From Epiperipatus broadwayi (Eukaryota > Onychophora > Udeonychophora > Euonychophora > Peripatidae), in NCBI GenBank assembly GCA_028023455.1, contig JAQFVV010012396.1, positions 12,131,296-12,195,295 of the forward strand: a DNA stretch of 64,000 bases. The letters run 5' to 3'. The position numbers were made by a program, and so were the translations under genes. Of the stretch, positions 24,117 to 37,861 are shown piece by piece. A model generated the notes under the pieces. That model had not been told where the DNA came from and did not search any database. It saw only the letters and a program-made list of their open reading frames with translations. How positions within the stretch are numbered: the stretch's first letter is position 1; the number at the start of each line of letters is the position of its first letter.

Positions 24117-25737
24117 TTTGGCAATGCAATAAGAAAGATAAAGTTACAATACTTCATAAAAAAGATAAATGATTCTACATTTCTGATAAATATCAACATT
24201 GTTAATCAATGATGTTGCAGTCTTATAATGAGAATACATCATATGCATCAATAACAGAAAAAGAGCAAATTCCTATACTTCAAGATTAATGGTAGTCCAA
24301 ATATAATAATAGTAATACATATATATATATATATTATTTAAATAAATATATATTGAATAAAGAGTTATATCTATATATACTGAATGATTTTGTAACATAA
24401 TATAATGATTAGAGCATTTACTACCATGCTAATAATATAAAGTTCCAAACAAATAATTTTTTTTAAGTTAACAAGATTGTAGCCATCCAATTATTAGTCA
24501 ATAAATGATATGTAGCTATTTTTTAGGATTTAAAGAGACTTTTAAACTCTCATAATCTGGTAGTTAAAAAGTTTAGTGGGTGATGCTTTCTGTTTTTCTC
24601 AGAAGAATGCTATTTAAAGGTTTTTGGCCAATGTATCTATATTTGCAAGTTTGTTAAAAATAATTCTTTTGGAATCAATTATTTGAACTTAGTTGGTCTG
24701 TGGATAAGTTTTATATCCTCAGCTTTTTATATTTATTAGCTATAATTTATTTATAGGTTTATTAAAATTATTAGAATACACACAGGGACACATATATAAT
24801 AGATATCATGAGAGTTGTTCATTCTTTATTATTTTATCTATATTAAAAAAGATGAAGGATCATCAACTAAAATAAATATATATATATATATTTAAATGTT
24901 TTAAGCATTGCCATAAAAATATAAATTAATATTATCTTTCAATACAACAATATTATATAATTTTTCTAATCTATGCATAATAAGATACTTTATGCTAGGT
25001 ATGGATAATCTCTTTCAAGTACTTGGTCTCATGCGAGATCACTCATCATGAATCTAACCACAAAATTTTAAAGTATATAAAATTACGCTTCACCTTTTTT
25101 TTGAAGATCAATATTTTATCCATTTAAATATTATAATATATAATTTAATTTAGATTCATTTTAATAAGCTGTACTTTTAATATTTACACAAACAGACACT
25201 TAAATTTTTTTAACACAAAAAATGAATAACAACATCAAGGAAGACTGGATGTAGATAAATTACATTTATCCATACCCATACATACACACAGATGCACAAA
25301 CTTACTAATGTTAATCATAATTATATAGAAGGTAATCAAACCTCCATGCCAGTGTGATTACCTCATACATAAACATCACATGATCATCATTTCTTGCTGT
25401 GTGGCAATACATATAGTGAGTTTTTACCTCCTACATAGTTACAATTTAAGCATTGCACTTATAAAATGTATAGAGTATTAATTACATAGTATTAATTATG
25501 TTTATTATAACTAATTGGCTACAAATAAATCGGTATTAATTTATAAATTATAAGGTTGCTTGTTTTTGTTTTAGATTAACATTTCATTGTGTTTGTTTGT
25601 CAATGGCTACATTTAAATTATCCATAAGTAAGTATGCTGTTATGAAAATTTATTTACCTTAAGATTACTAATATATAGGGTATATGAGCACAGACTTTCA
25701 CACAAACCACCACTCTTCACTCCATCTCATAACACTG
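24117..25737. other. AT-rich spacer
   Basis: (TA)n tracts near 24320 and 24880. Around 25370-25405 AACATCACATGATCATCATTT resembles the outer flank of repeat family C (see 32215-32365). Nothing else was recognised. Confidence 0.45.
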
Positions 25738-25960
25738 ATACACTTAAACCCACATATGTCAAAAAAAAAATAATCAACAATATATGTATTTCATGCTAAA
25801 CCAGCAATCATCAGTTGGTCCAGATTATCATCTCTACACATATATGTAATAAGTGCTCAGGTATACATTAAGATAGCCAATCTTCATACTTTAATGGACA
25901 GGCTTCAATCCACTTCACACTCCAACTCTTCAACCATCCACCCAATTAAAAATCTGATGA
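25738..25960 (-). repeat. Dispersed repeat family A, copy 2
   Basis: Reverse-complement match to 14022-14245. The blocks CTTTAATGGACAGGCTTCAA, GAGCACTTATTACATATATG (read on minus) and CCAGCAATCATCAGTTGGTC occur in the expected order. The 5' end includes GGATGGTTGAAGAGTTGGAG on the minus strand. No open frame. Confidence 0.7.
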
Positions 25961-26164
25961 TGGAATGCTCAAAGGCCATCATGAGGCTGAGATTCTCATC
26001 ACACTCATGTTGTCCTAAAGTCAATCTGACCCTCATGTACATGACATAATCCATTTAATACATATACGAGGGATGGACAGACATCTCTACTATGTAATAA
26101 CTGAAATACAGGCTTATTAGAAAATATTGTGGAAGTCTTTTTTATATATTGTATAAATTTTATA

Positions 26165-26405
26165 ACAGATAGTGAACTGAGCTGGGTTAAACTTGTCTCT
26201 AGAAGAGAAGACAACAGATACCAAATGGAGGTTTTAAATCGTGTTCTAAGAGTTTATCAAAGACGTAGAAAAGACCACATGTAAAATGGATGAAAGAGAT
26301 AAGAAAGTTTGCTAGAATAATGCAGGAAAGAAAAGCTATGGTTAGGAAAAACTAGATTTAACCAGGGGATGATTAATACTATTTGAAAATGATGATGACG
26401 ATACA
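26165..26405 (+). mobile_element. RTE LINE 3' end fragment, decayed
   Basis: Plus-strand translation across frames gives EDNR, VLNRVLRVYQRRRK and MKEIRKFARIMQ blocks matching the C-terminal tail seen at 58397 and (minus) 14470-14700. The copy ends in ATGATGATGACGATACAT, the element's (ATG)n tail. Several stops are present. 5' truncation near 26165 is approximate. Confidence 0.75.
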
Positions 26406-27300
26406 TATGAATGTTAGCAATCAAATTTAATACATTCATCATCTTAAGAGATTATAGGTTAATCATTCACTATTTTGTATATATTTTTATCATTTCGCTT
26501 TTTTCTTATATATGTATTTTTTTCATAATCTTGTCCTTATTAATAAACATGTGTAAAAAATTTAAATTATTTTTCGTGTCAAAAGACCAACAAAGTAATT
26601 ATTCCAATTAACTAGCTTAATAAATATTTTTAAATGTTAAAACTAACAGTATTTTTAAGAACTGATTGACTTTCGTTATTAAAAAGATATGTCTATAATA
26701 GTATTTTTACAGGAGCACATAAATAACAAAAATTAATAACTATATAATATTTTAATGTATAAACACAAATCTATTTAGTTTTTAATTATTCTTCATATGA
26801 ATTTTTTTTATCAGTTATATTTAAGTGAAACTATTTACTCCCCCCCCCCCCATAATGTATTTATTACAATTTGCCCAAAGCAAGGTTAAAATATAATACA
26901 TAACTATTAGTTTAATGTATTGTTGACGAGGAGAGGTTATTAGCCATACGATATAGTTGAAATAATGGCTTTTTTCATTGAACTAATTAAATATACATAT
27001 TCAATAAAATAAATAAATATTTCTCAGAAAAGATTCACAAAATAATAATAGATAAAAATTATAACATACATTGGAAAAAAAACTACATAATGTCAAAATG
27101 ATTTTTTTTTAAATTGATAAATATATTACAAATACTTAAAAACATGATTAACTACTTCCAGGCCAATAAATTTGTATAGCCTGCAAAGAATGCTGCTGAA
27201 AAAAGAGAGGGGGAGGGCTATGTTTTATTAGATAATTTTAAATTATTAAAATTTCTGTATTAATTAGAAAATTTGAGAGCTGATCAATAGTTGCACAGAG
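26406..27300. other. AT-rich spacer with C12 homopolymer
   Basis: Contains C26840-26851. The 66-codon frame 26411-26611 (+) is hydrophobic and unremarkable. Confidence 0.5.
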
Positions 27301-27317
27301 AAAAGTTGTAGTTATTT

Positions 27318-27600
27318 CTATTGACCAATTTGAATGGCAGACATCAAGATTCTTGTATCATTTTCAGTAGTGGAAATTTTAAAGTTATTCAAACTGTTAC
27401 TTTGACACTCAAATGTCAAGCAAACACTAGAATAACTGACCATATCATTTATTTTATTATATAATGTAATAAAATATATTTTAACTTTTTCAATCAAACA
27501 TTTCATTATCAATATAAGATCCCATGGAATTTTGTGCCCATTGGTATGTGATAGTTTCTTCAGCAATTCTTTCATGTTGTTTATCTCTTGTAAGAATGTT
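27318..27600 (-). pseudogene. Possible LINE RT N-terminal fragment
   Basis: An 85-codon minus-strand frame (27318-27575) includes MKELLKKLSHTNGHKIPWD and a following ITLYNKIND segment. This pattern resembles the stretch before and into RT block 1 of non-LTR elements, where K-L-x-x-GKxxGxDGI is followed by an LxxLxNKI helix. The match is loose and could be chance. It may belong with the better RT fragment at 27890-28120, although the order on the minus strand would then require rearrangement or two copies. Confidence 0.3.
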
Positions 27601-27889
27601 GAGCAAATATGCCATTCTTCAGTACTATCTTTCCATATTTTATAAAGTCTTTTTTTTTTTTATGTCTTATGTAATACCAAAAATTAGGATTTAGATAATT
27701 TTTGATCATTATTCATTTGGCATATAGTTAAACAATTGTAATTTAATTTGATTTACTTTTTATTTTTTGTATCATTAAAAAACTTTTTCATTTATCCAAT
27801 TCTCAACAACTTTTTTCTAGCATGTTTTTTTAATGACTACTTTTTTTCATTTAATGTTGTCATAGCCCATATTATATACTAATAAATAT

Positions 27890-28120
27890 GCATGTTCTGC
27901 ATGATTTGATCAGAGTGCCGGACATATGCACATGGTCAATACATCGAAGTTGTAATCTGATATCTTAGATTTCTATTTAAGATAGTTCTTTCAATTTTCT
28001 TTTCCCCAAACATCAGTGTTTTCATTTTAGTTATGTTTATGTATAAAGTATATCTCTTTATTTTCTCATTTAGTACTTTTAATGTGAATTTCAATGTTTC
28101 TTCATATTTAAATTCTTCAA
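27890..28120 (-). pseudogene. LINE RT thumb fragment
   Basis: Minus-strand reading gives FTLKVLNEKIKRYTLYINI, then TKMKTLMFGEKKIERTIL and a Q-I-T-T-S segment. This follows the layout of the post-FADD region of non-LTR reverse transcriptases (L-N-E-K...L-x-I-N-x-x-K-T-K...M-x-F-G). A stop follows TTSMY. The FADD-equivalent upstream region is degenerate. The clade is not resolvable; it differs from the RTE copies nearby. Confidence 0.5.
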
Positions 28121-28662
28121 ATCATACACTGAAATTATATAACCTTAAAAAATCTTTTATTTATAAAATAGTAATCTAAGCTGGAAAAGTATATTAAACC
28201 CATTTTAAGATATGAAAAAAAAAAATCTTAAATATATAAATTTAAAAAGAAAAAGTAATAATAGATTAAAATAACTTAAAAATTGAAAGAAGAAATGATT
28301 ATGCTAATAATTTATAGGGAGTGGGGGGAAAAAAGTTGCTAGATGATTTAAATTAGAAAAAAAGTTTTGACATTTGAATAGAAAGGCAAGAAATGAAGAT
28401 ATTTAGATAAAGTGAATATGGAGGATGCAAAATGAATTTATTTATGAGACAGATATTTATTTATCATATTAGAGCAGAAAGTATCACTAAAGATATAATT
28501 CTATACCATTGTCTAACCTGAGGTTATTATTATTTTTTGCTTTACACTAGCTTTTGAATATGTTATTCTTAACATTGGACTATTTGCCCAGAAACATGCA
28601 TTACACAAGCAATGTGTGACATCATAAGCAGGATGATGCATTAGAATGTGATACCATCATAT

Positions 28663-29700
28663 CATCATCAATATATAGCAGGAATAAAGATCTTTCCTGT
28701 TCAATCCATTTCTTTAATTCATAGCTTCTTTTCTCCATATCACCACAGTTAACTTTCTTACCTCATCCATTCATCTTATAATTTATATATATTTTTGATT
28801 TTTTACAATTTCCTGGAATCCAATGTAAAACTTCACTCAATCATTTATTGTTATCCATTTTAACAGTATCTCCAGCCCAGTTTTATTTTCAACCTCTTAA
28901 TTCTCTCACTCCTGTATTTTTTTTAAATCCCTCATTGTCAGATATAAAAATTGGTAAAAATTCTTGCATTGTAAGTATATCGGCATATTTACTTTCAATG
29001 TTAAATTACACAATATAAAACAGATCCCATTCGAGTTTAAACTTATAATTAATTTTTATTTTTTACTTTTGTAAAAAACCATTGAATATTAATATTTATT
29101 TTTGGTTCTATTATTGTTTTCATCTGATAACATTTAAAAAATTTATAGGAACTCTGAAACATTATTTGCAAAAACAATCATACTATCTTCAAAATTTAGA
29201 TCATTTAAATAATCTCCAATATTTTTATTCCTTTAATTTCTCATTTTCATCTATAAAATATTTCTCATAAAACTACTATAAAATATTTCATAAATATAGA
29301 AGTACCTTATTGAACACCATTATTGAATTTAATCTCATATTTGATTATTGCTGTTACATTCTGATAAATATCCTTTAGTATGTAATATTTTTGATATATA
29401 TCTTGATAGTCAAAAGTTTTAATCATCATGGAAATGATTACAGAGTAAAATGGCTCTTCATAATCTACTAATCTAAAATTATTGATAATTCATATTCATT
29501 GTTCTTTTCTATAATTTTTCTTAATACCCCATATGAATTTATTGAGATAAAACCAGTTTTAAATTTAGGTTATTCCTGTAGCTGGCTTGAATCCAGTACT
29601 CATTGTAGATTAGATGTAATTATAAGATCTTGTATTGAACAAATAAGAGGCAATAGATCTTCTTTTTCACTTTTCTTAAATACAGTAATATAATAACATA
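28663..29700 (-). mobile_element. Decayed RTE LINE copy
   Basis: Minus-strand remnant parallel to 14460-15297. From the 3' end: an ATCATCATC tract (28663), the TTTCCTGTTCAATCCATTTC equivalent of the C-terminal tail, TCCTGGAATCCAATGTAAAA, TCTCCAGCCCAGTTTTATTT, and an ACCATTGAATATTAATATTT block. A region equivalent to FADD follows (AAACAATCATACTATCTTCA, near 29170). It extends further 5' than the 14.5-kb copy, into upstream RT sequence. Small indels and stops are frequent, so it is much older. Confidence 0.75.
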
Positions 29701-32214
29701 ATAAATTTAGTAAAATGTGTACTTACAAATTGTAGTACTTTTATTAGCATAATGTAAAATAAGATATTAGATAATGTATATAATATTGAATATTCAAATA
29801 AAACAAATAAAATCTGCTTTATATAATATAGCATTCAAACTTATTCTGGTTTGTTGGTGTTGTTCTTTTTGAACATTTAGAAAATAATTGATAGTGAAAA
29901 AATGTGACAAAAAAATAGAAACAAAGTTGTAATTATAAAGTAGACCCATTTATAATTTAATAGAAATAAATGGGAGAAAAAAACGTGATAACACTTTTGT
30001 CTGAGATGTTAATTTATATAAAACAGATATTTAGATAAAAGGAAGGAGAAAAATCAAAAAAATAGATTTGTCTTGCACCTAAAAAAGATGACAATTTAAA
30101 AATCATAGCTATCACATATTGATTATATATTGCAGAGCGGTCAAACTTGGCTTATGTAGTAAGAAAATAAACAACATCCTATAAGACTAAACATCATAAA
30201 ATTAAACTATTTTAATATAATTTTACAATACATAACCAAGAAAAAAAAATTTATACAAACAATTTTACTCCTAAAAGAATAAAATTCAAAAGAAAGTTAG
30301 TGCAAAACTTAATACCATATATCTAAATTGGAAGTTGGCATTATAAAGATTTATAACTGAATTTCTTACAATGTTTAAAAACATTACTCTCATAAATTTT
30401 TAGAGAACCGACTGACAATATAGCAAAAAATCTTTTTGCCAATTGTCTACTGAAACAGAAATTTAGAAAAGTAAAATCATTCATGTTCTTAAGATTTACA
30501 AATACAATGTACATCTACTACAGAAATTCCACAAACATAAACTTGACTAATGGATACAATTTTGTGAATCTTCAAATGTATATGGAGTGAAGATTAAAAG
30601 TATTGAACATTTTCTTCAAGGAGTGACTGAAATATGTAATATCATTAATCTTGATATTATTAACTATGTATTCACTAGTTAAAATATCTAAATTTATGTA
30701 ATAAGAATAATGGTGGACATATTAAGCATGTTATATAAATAAAAACTTTTGCATTTTTATTTTTAATATACTGTTGTTTATGTACACTTATACAATTATA
30801 TTGGTATTTGAGTGCATATATTTTATTTATTACATTATTATTTTTATCATATGTTGTCATGTTGATGATACTCTTGATAGTAATATGAATCATATTTTAA
30901 ACCTATTCATGGAACAACAAAAGCCCAAAAACATTAATATCATAATTTACAAATTAGATTCCAAAAGTCATTTAACTCTTTAATGGGCCAACTCTGCCCA
31001 CTCTTATTTGAAAATCCCTAGTGATAACTTTGGTCATATTTGTAACATTTTATTTTCATAATTAAATCTTTGTTTTATATCATATTTTGATAATTGTTAC
31101 AGTATTTACTACAAATAAAGTTTAAAACCAAAGTCAATCTAAAAAGATAAAATTTGATCTTTGCAAATAGAAAAATAAAGTACTAAATTGAATACTAATG
31201 ATAACACAAGCTCTTTTTATATTCGATCATACCCTTGACTATTCATAAAAAACATTCAAAATTCCACTTATTATTATTAAAATTTTATAAAAATTTCTTC
31301 ATTAAAATTTATGAAAGCATTTTTTTAAGACAATACAAAAAATCTCAGTTTTATTGTAACTGTTTTTTATGACTTGTCTTTTAAAAATAAACATTTTCAA
31401 ATAAAAACTAATTACAATCACATATTTTTTTAAAATTTAAATAAATATTTTACAAATATATTGCATAAATAAGCTTAAATATGTAAATAAACTAAAAATT
31501 ACAATTATTCTTTTTATTACATTTAAATATCAGCCTTTCAAGCTAATTGTGCATACGCTTTTGCGAGTGTTAATAATAATAAATGAATACTTCCCTCTCC
31601 AATATAAAATATAGTATTTGTGCAGGAATAAAATGAATCCACTTATTCCTACGACTCAAATGCTTATATATAAGCAAATCTAAAGTACTGGCAAGGAAAG
31701 TGTGAATATTAAAAAAAAAGCATGAGGTCTGTATGATACTGACATCTTCAGTTTTTTTAAATTAATAATTTTAGTTCAATTTTTTATTATAAAAAAAAAT
31801 TGAACAGACAAACTAATATTATAGATAACTGCAAAATAATGAAGAAAATCTGAAGTGATAGCAGTGCTTTTATAATGCCCTAAAATTAGATAATCAGTAG
31901 GAACTGATAAGGAACATGTTAAATGAACTTGCAATTAATACTCCCTTTCTTATATCAATACATATAGATTAGTTTGATATAAGAAAAGAATATTATTCTT
32001 TAAAAATCTGGCTTGTAAAATTATTATAATAATATTTTCAGACTTGGTTAACTGGAGTGTAGGGTTAATTATTAGAATCGTATTTTGTCTACCATTGCAA
32101 TTTTCAATTCAATATGGTAATATTGTTTTGATTGTTTTATACAGAGGTTAAATTGTTGTTTTAATGTTAAAAAAATCGGCAATCAAATGTTTCCAACATA
32201 ATCCTACCTTAAAA
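29701..32214. other. AT-rich spacer, nothing recognised
   Basis: Overlapping frames at 30675-30893 (-) and 30774-30983 (+) lack motifs. A small hairpin lies near 31773-31806. Confidence 0.5.
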
Positions 32215-32365
32215 TGCTTTATTAAACCACTAAGCATCACATGATCATCATTCATTATGCTTACACAAGCTGTTTATAGAAGCTAACAAACCTTCTTGCA
32301 TCCATTGACTACTCTAGTTTGCACTAAGTGGCACTACTGCATGGTAAATTTAGCCTCTGTATACA
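32215..32365. repeat. Dispersed repeat family C, partial copy
   Basis: CATCACATGATCATCATTC, CTTCTTGCATCCATTGACTA and AGTGGCACTACTGCATGG are shared, in the same arrangement, with one arm of 43903-44310 and with 52284-52535. Only about half of the family is present. Confidence 0.6.
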
Positions 32366-34239
32366 ATGCTTTATTATTAATAAAACATTAATAATAAAAA
32401 AAGTAAAAATATAAAAAATAATAATATAAAAGAAAAAAAAGACACTAAAGATACGAAAGAAGATGCAGACCCTCTTTACGAAAGATTATTCGATAAGGAA
32501 AGATGTAAGTCAGTATGAATTTTTGTATAAGAGATAAAATCAATAAATAAACAACATTATACCTAATCACAGAACTTAGATTTTTCAAATTGAAATAAAC
32601 ATAAATAAATAAGATTTTATTCTAGTATTTCATAAATACTTTTTCTCCAAAACTAGCAATTATGAATTGAGTCATAAAATAGTGATAGTAATAATAATAA
32701 AAAATTAATTAAGCACCAAATTTGGCTTATTTAAGAGTTCAATTCAAAAAAAAGTTTTGAAATGATTGAGTTTCCTTGAATAAATTACTTTTTTTTTTTT
32801 ACATTTTTTTAATATAAATTTTGATTAATTTATCAGATTCAGCAAACGTAAATATAAAACATGATAATGTAACTGACCTAAAATGAATGCCTATGAAATA
32901 TTGCATGATGTAAAAATATTATTTATATAGTGACTTTTTCATTAACAACAACAACAAAAAAATAATTATATTTATAAGAAATTTATTGTTATCAGAATTA
33001 AGATTCCATTATATGAAAAGAAGAATACTCCTCACATTAATTTGAAAATTGTAAATATATTTCTCAAATAAAAATGTTTCAGCATACCTTAGATAATTGA
33101 GTGAATTGATTAAAAAAATCATATACATAGTGCATTAGTATTCATTCATATTTTAAAGATTATATATTTATAAACAAATAGCAATGTGTTTTTAAATCAC
33201 AAGATGAACAATACATTAAAAAGATTGTGAAAAATAACATTTTATATAAAAGGTGACATATTTCTGCTTTTGGGTGCAAAAATAATTTTAATATCTTAAA
33301 TAAATGTTGGAAACTATTCCACAATAATTTTCACTTTAATGAATTAAAAGCAGTCTACAAAAACAACAATAATATACTTTTAGGAATGTAATCCATTCTA
33401 AACTAAAATAAAGAGCAATGTCTGAAATATTATAGTGCCTTACTGAGGAAAGCCAATAGCTAGAAACCGGTCTATGACTGGAATAATTTCTAGATAGAGA
33501 TTTTAAATGCTTTCTTTTTGCAGCATTTATTGATAAAACTTGTTAGAGCTATTAGCATGCTCTTTATTTTAATTTATAATTACAAACTTTTCAAATTAAG
33601 TCACGTGATGTATGACTGTTTTATTTACTAGTATTTACTCTAAAGTCTATTATTAAATAAATGATAGTACTCCTTTTAAAACAAAACAAAAAAAGATTCC
33701 CCATATCCAAGTTTTAATTAGTCTGGATTCAAACCTCAAATAATGTTCAAATAAAATATTACTTGATACAATTCTGACCACTTTGTCATAAAGCCCTTTA
33801 GTAGATTTTATAAAATATTTATAAAATTGCAGTTTAAAATAAGTAGGGGAAAAGTTATTTTTATTTATGTATCTGCTTGGTTTTAGTATTTTTAAATAAT
33901 AATTCTACATTTTTGGATAAAACTAAAAAAAAATAATTATATCTATAAGATGTTTATTTAAGACAAAAATCTATAAATTTGTAATCTAAGATACAGTTTG
34001 GATATTAATTTCCTGTTCATGTTGTTTAATAAAGTGCTATCTAATTTTACAATCTTGATAAGAATTTTGTAAAAAGAAATAATATAAGAAAAAAAATCCT
34101 TAATGAAAAAAAACAATATTTATTTGAACAAGTAATATAACAAGTAATATCACTAGTAATTTTTGTTGAAACTGAATTTTTAAAACGACTTTTAGGTTTT
34201 GTAACTGATGATTTTATAAACATTAGACTTAAAGACTTT
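32366..34239. other. AT-rich spacer
   Basis: No genes recognised. Around 33437-33475 GGAAAGCCAATAGCTAGAAA followed by CCGGT resembles sequence read on the minus strand near 61545-61580, suggesting another old dispersed repeat. Confidence 0.4.
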
Positions 34240-34390
34240 AGTGTGTGTATCTATTTAAGATTTCATCCGTCCATAATATGTCCAGCCCAGTTCCACTTTT
34301 TCTTTCAATGATATCAATAATATATGTTTGCTCACTTATCCAGTATTTTACCTTTCTATTCCTTCTGGTAATTTCCAATATTTATATGGA
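34240..34390 (-). mobile_element. RTE LINE internal fragment
   Basis: The plus-strand block TATGTCCAGCCCAGTTCCAC followed by TCAATGATATCAATAATATA matches the 14690-14760 part of the RTE copy (the WAGHIA region and upstream). It is a separate fragment from 34617-35680, because the same segment occurs again there. Confidence 0.65.
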
Positions 34391-34616
34391 TATGTTTGTG
34401 GATATAAATTAAAATACATATGCACACTACTTATTAATGTAAACATAAATTACATTCCTTACCTAAAATTTAAGCATTTTTTCTATAGTTATTGTCAAAA
34501 GATTTATGAAACCAATAAATATGCTTTTCATTAGATTTCCCAATGCATAGTTCAAGATTTTTTTTTTTTGAACAAAAAAAAAAAGTGTTGTCACCAATTG
34601 TAAAATACTCAAATAT

Positions 34617-35680
34617 CATCATCATTTTCAATGATTATCGAACCATTACAGGATAATGGTTTCTCCAAGTTTAATCTAGTTTTTCTCATGCCCATACCAG
34701 CCATTAAATTTCCTGATCTCATTCATCTAGCTTATATACATTTTCTTTTGAGATCTTTTACAATTTTTTAGAAACCAAATTCAAGAGTTTAATTTTTCAT
34801 TTATTACTATCTTCTTTAGCAATATGTTTACTTCAAGTCCATTTTAATCTTTCTCAATTTTTACAATGATATGAATAATATCTATTTGTTCACTACCCAT
34901 GTATTTAGATTTTAATCCCCTCTTATACTCTCATTTCATATAAATATCTCAGGTGTTGTCTGAAGTCTGTATTCCCCTTTTGTTAAGTATCCAAGTCTCA
35001 GATACATATGAAAGAATTGATAAAACACATTTTTTGAAAACTTTTTTCCCAATCACACATGCAAATTTTTTTTTTTTGAATATGAAATTATTTCACTCCG
35101 ACCAAATTTAATTTTATGATTAATTGATTTCATTATGATCCATCTATATTAATAATTTGATCAACACATATAAAGTTGATAATTTCTAATTCATTTCTAT
35201 CAATCTTTCTTTTTTCTTTTTGTGAAAAGTCATTAAATGTTATTTTAATCCTTTTAAAATTTATCTTTAGGTACTTTTTTGCTGTCATCAGAGTTTTTGT
35301 AATATTTTCTGAAGATCTGAAGCATTACTTGTAAAATAAATAAATAAACATACACCACATTAGCTTTAAAATCTAGATGATTTAAATAAGATCTACTTAT
35401 TTCCTTAGCCTTCCATTTTAATCTACAAAATATTTCCTATAAAAGTGTGGTAAAAGGTTTGAGAGATGTGAAATCCTGTTGTTACAACAACTTTGTCAGT
35501 ATTAACCTTCTTGGTGTTACCATGTAATCTATCTAATCATTGTGTTGCTTTTTGTTAACTATTCTTCAAAATTTGACAGTATGCTAGATTTATATCTTGA
35601 TGCTACAAAGCTTTAATCACCACAAAAGATCTTTACAACGGGTTTATACAAAGGTCAACTAAAGAAACAAGTCATATTTT
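34617..35680 (-). mobile_element. Decayed RTE LINE copy
   Basis: Starts with an ATCATCATCAT tract (3' tail). It then runs collinear with 14470-15290: ACCATTACAGGATAATGGTT, GCAATATGTTTACTTCAAGT, TTAAGTATCCAAGTCTCAGA (the GSETWTL region), GATTAATTGATTTCATTATG, and a region equivalent to FADD near 35370. It continues upstream past the truncation point of the 14.5-kb copy to about 35680. Frames are lost everywhere. Confidence 0.8.
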
Positions 35681-37075
35681 AAAATGGTTTTAGTGCATAT
35701 GAGTTTTGAGAGAAGTTATAAATAAAATTAATGAGTATAAGCTATTATTTACAACTTGAAGATTATGAAATATTTAATTTTAAGAATAAAATTTAAAAAA
35801 ACTGATAGCAAGTTTCAGTATATCTGTTTGTTGACATTATTCAGTGATATTGTTATTTTCAGAAAGATTTATTTTGTTACTGATATTGCCAAGAATTAAT
35901 TCAAATGAATTTATGCATTATGAAATTTTCCTAACAAATTTTAAATGATTCTCATTGACGAAGACCGACAACATAAAAATTGTTACGGTAACCTATTTTG
36001 GTACTACTGATTACAATTTTATATTTAAAAAAAAAAAGAAGATATTATTACAATCAAATCATTACACTTAATATTTTCTAATGATACAGAATTAAGATCT
36101 GCAGATAAGATGCAAATTTACAGATCAAATTTGTGCTTGTAAATAGACGGTCCTGATTATTGGTTAGCTGATGTTGAAATAAATTACAAAAATATGAGAA
36201 TAAAAATAACAATAGATAAACAAACTTTTAGTAAGAGAAGCCAGCTCATTGGCTAATTAAAAAGACTTGTTATGAAAGAAAATGAAAGGAAAATAATTGG
36301 AAGAAAACAATGGAATAACGAAACTGCTATAAAGAAAGTATATTAATAATTTTTATGTCATTCATTAGATTAGCACAAAATGTGCATCTAGGCATTCACA
36401 CATTTTTTTCATATGTCTTTTATCATATGTTTATAAGGTACTTATGTATTATCCCATTGGTGATGAAAGTTGCCGGCACACCCAAATGTGTATATAAAGG
36501 CTGAATTAGACACATTTATAATCTTCTACAAAGGAAATGAATTAATTTTTAAAGTGAATATTATATAATATTTCAATTAGAAGAAAGTTGTGAGTCAAAA
36601 TTCTGGTTTTGCAGCTAATTTTACAATTTAAAGTATGCTGTGATGTTATGAAAAAATGCTGGGTTGCTAAGTGATCATCTGCAAAAGTAAGATGTACAAG
36701 TAATTTACTGTCCAGCTTTAATTCCTGCTGAGTGAATTTTTTGAACAACTTTTTTTTTTACCCAATGAAATAATTAAAATTTGGGAATGCAGTCATCCAC
36801 TACTTTCAAATGATGATCATATACTGGAATAATTAATTGCAAAAAGTTAACGCATGTACCATGTTATCCTGAAAAAAAATGCAAAATCCTACAAGCTGCC
36901 AGATATGAAATTTTTTATATAAATCATAACTATGCTTTCATTTGCATTTTGCAAGACATAAAAAGCTTGTTTACCACAGTGATTGTAAGAAACAATCTTT
37001 TGCTTTTCTTTTTTATTGGAATAAATGTATATTGCTAAAAGTTTAGTTGTTGCAACATCATTCATTGTGAAAAAA
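35681..37075. other. AT-rich spacer with a partial family A fragment
   Basis: At 36370-36425 CACAAAATGTGCATCTAGGC and the CACATTTTTTTCATATGTC that follows resemble the middle of family A. Otherwise nothing was recognised; the 68-codon frame 36542-36748 (-) has no motif. Confidence 0.45.
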
Positions 37076-37240
37076 AAAAATGTAAATAAATGTTTGTTTA
37101 TTTCCAGTAAATAAAGTTATAGGTCACCACGTGGTATGAAATGAGGTTAGTTCTCATCACTTTTGCAAATAACTTGATTTGATTGAAAATGTAAATACAT
37201 GTTTGTTTATTTTCCTTAAGTAAAGTTATAGGTCACCATT
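37076..37240 (+). repeat. Imperfect 51-bp direct repeat pair
   Basis: TGTAAATAAATGTTTGTTTA through GTTATAGGTCACCA at about 37081-37128 is repeated at about 37190-37238 with a few changes, offset about 109 bp. Looks like a local tandem duplication with divergence. Confidence 0.75.
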
Positions 37241-37396
37241 TTGTACTAAATAAACATACTTGTAGCCATCTATCAAAATTGATATATTAAGTTTGTCAAA
37301 AGATCCCATGCAGACATTTTATGAGTGCAAGGTTAGAAAGTTATCACTGGATTAATGCATATGTTAAATCTCACTACCTGACTAATATGTAAGAAC

Positions 37397-37861
37397 CATT
37401 TATGATTACATCCCTCCACAAGATGTTAAAAAGCAGATAGAAAACAGTTCCAATCTTGTGTGAGAGTGTAGTGAAAATTACATTATAGAAATATTATTCA
37501 TTAAGTGGATAATCTCTAGTCTAATGAGTGACTAATAAAAATGATTAATATACTTCCATTAAGTGGGTTGCATCAAAGCTGTGAGGGCAGTAAATTTGAC
37601 ACATATATTAAACTGTAGAAGTTGGCTATCTATATACTGAACAATGATAAAGATATGTGTAAGATACTGTGATCTGGACCAAGTAATGAATGCTGGTTTA
37701 ACACAAAATGTGTATCTTGGGGATCATACATCCTTTTCACATATGTTTATGATTACACCCCTTCATAAGGTGTTAAAAAGAGATAGAAACCAGTTCCTAT
37801 TTTACATGAGAGTGTTGTAGTGAAATTACAGTGCCAAAATATTATTTATTAAGTTAATAAA
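37397..37861 (+). repeat. Direct repeat pair flanking a family A fragment
   Basis: A block of about 110 bp (TTATGATTACATCCCTCCAC, AAGATGTTAAAAAGCAGATA, GAGAGTGTAGTGAAAATTAC) at 37397-37506 recurs at 37747-37861 with modest divergence. Between them, 37612-37760 matches family A (ATGAATGCTGGTTTAACAC, GGGGATCATACATCCTTTTC). The block is therefore probably an extension of family A, present twice by duplication or nested insertion. Confidence 0.7.

Noticed and set aside
33420-33540. Possible SINE or transposon end around GGAAAGCCAATAGCTAGAAA and CCGGT
   Set aside because: Resembles a stretch near 61545-61580 on the other strand, but the match is short and borders could not be defined.
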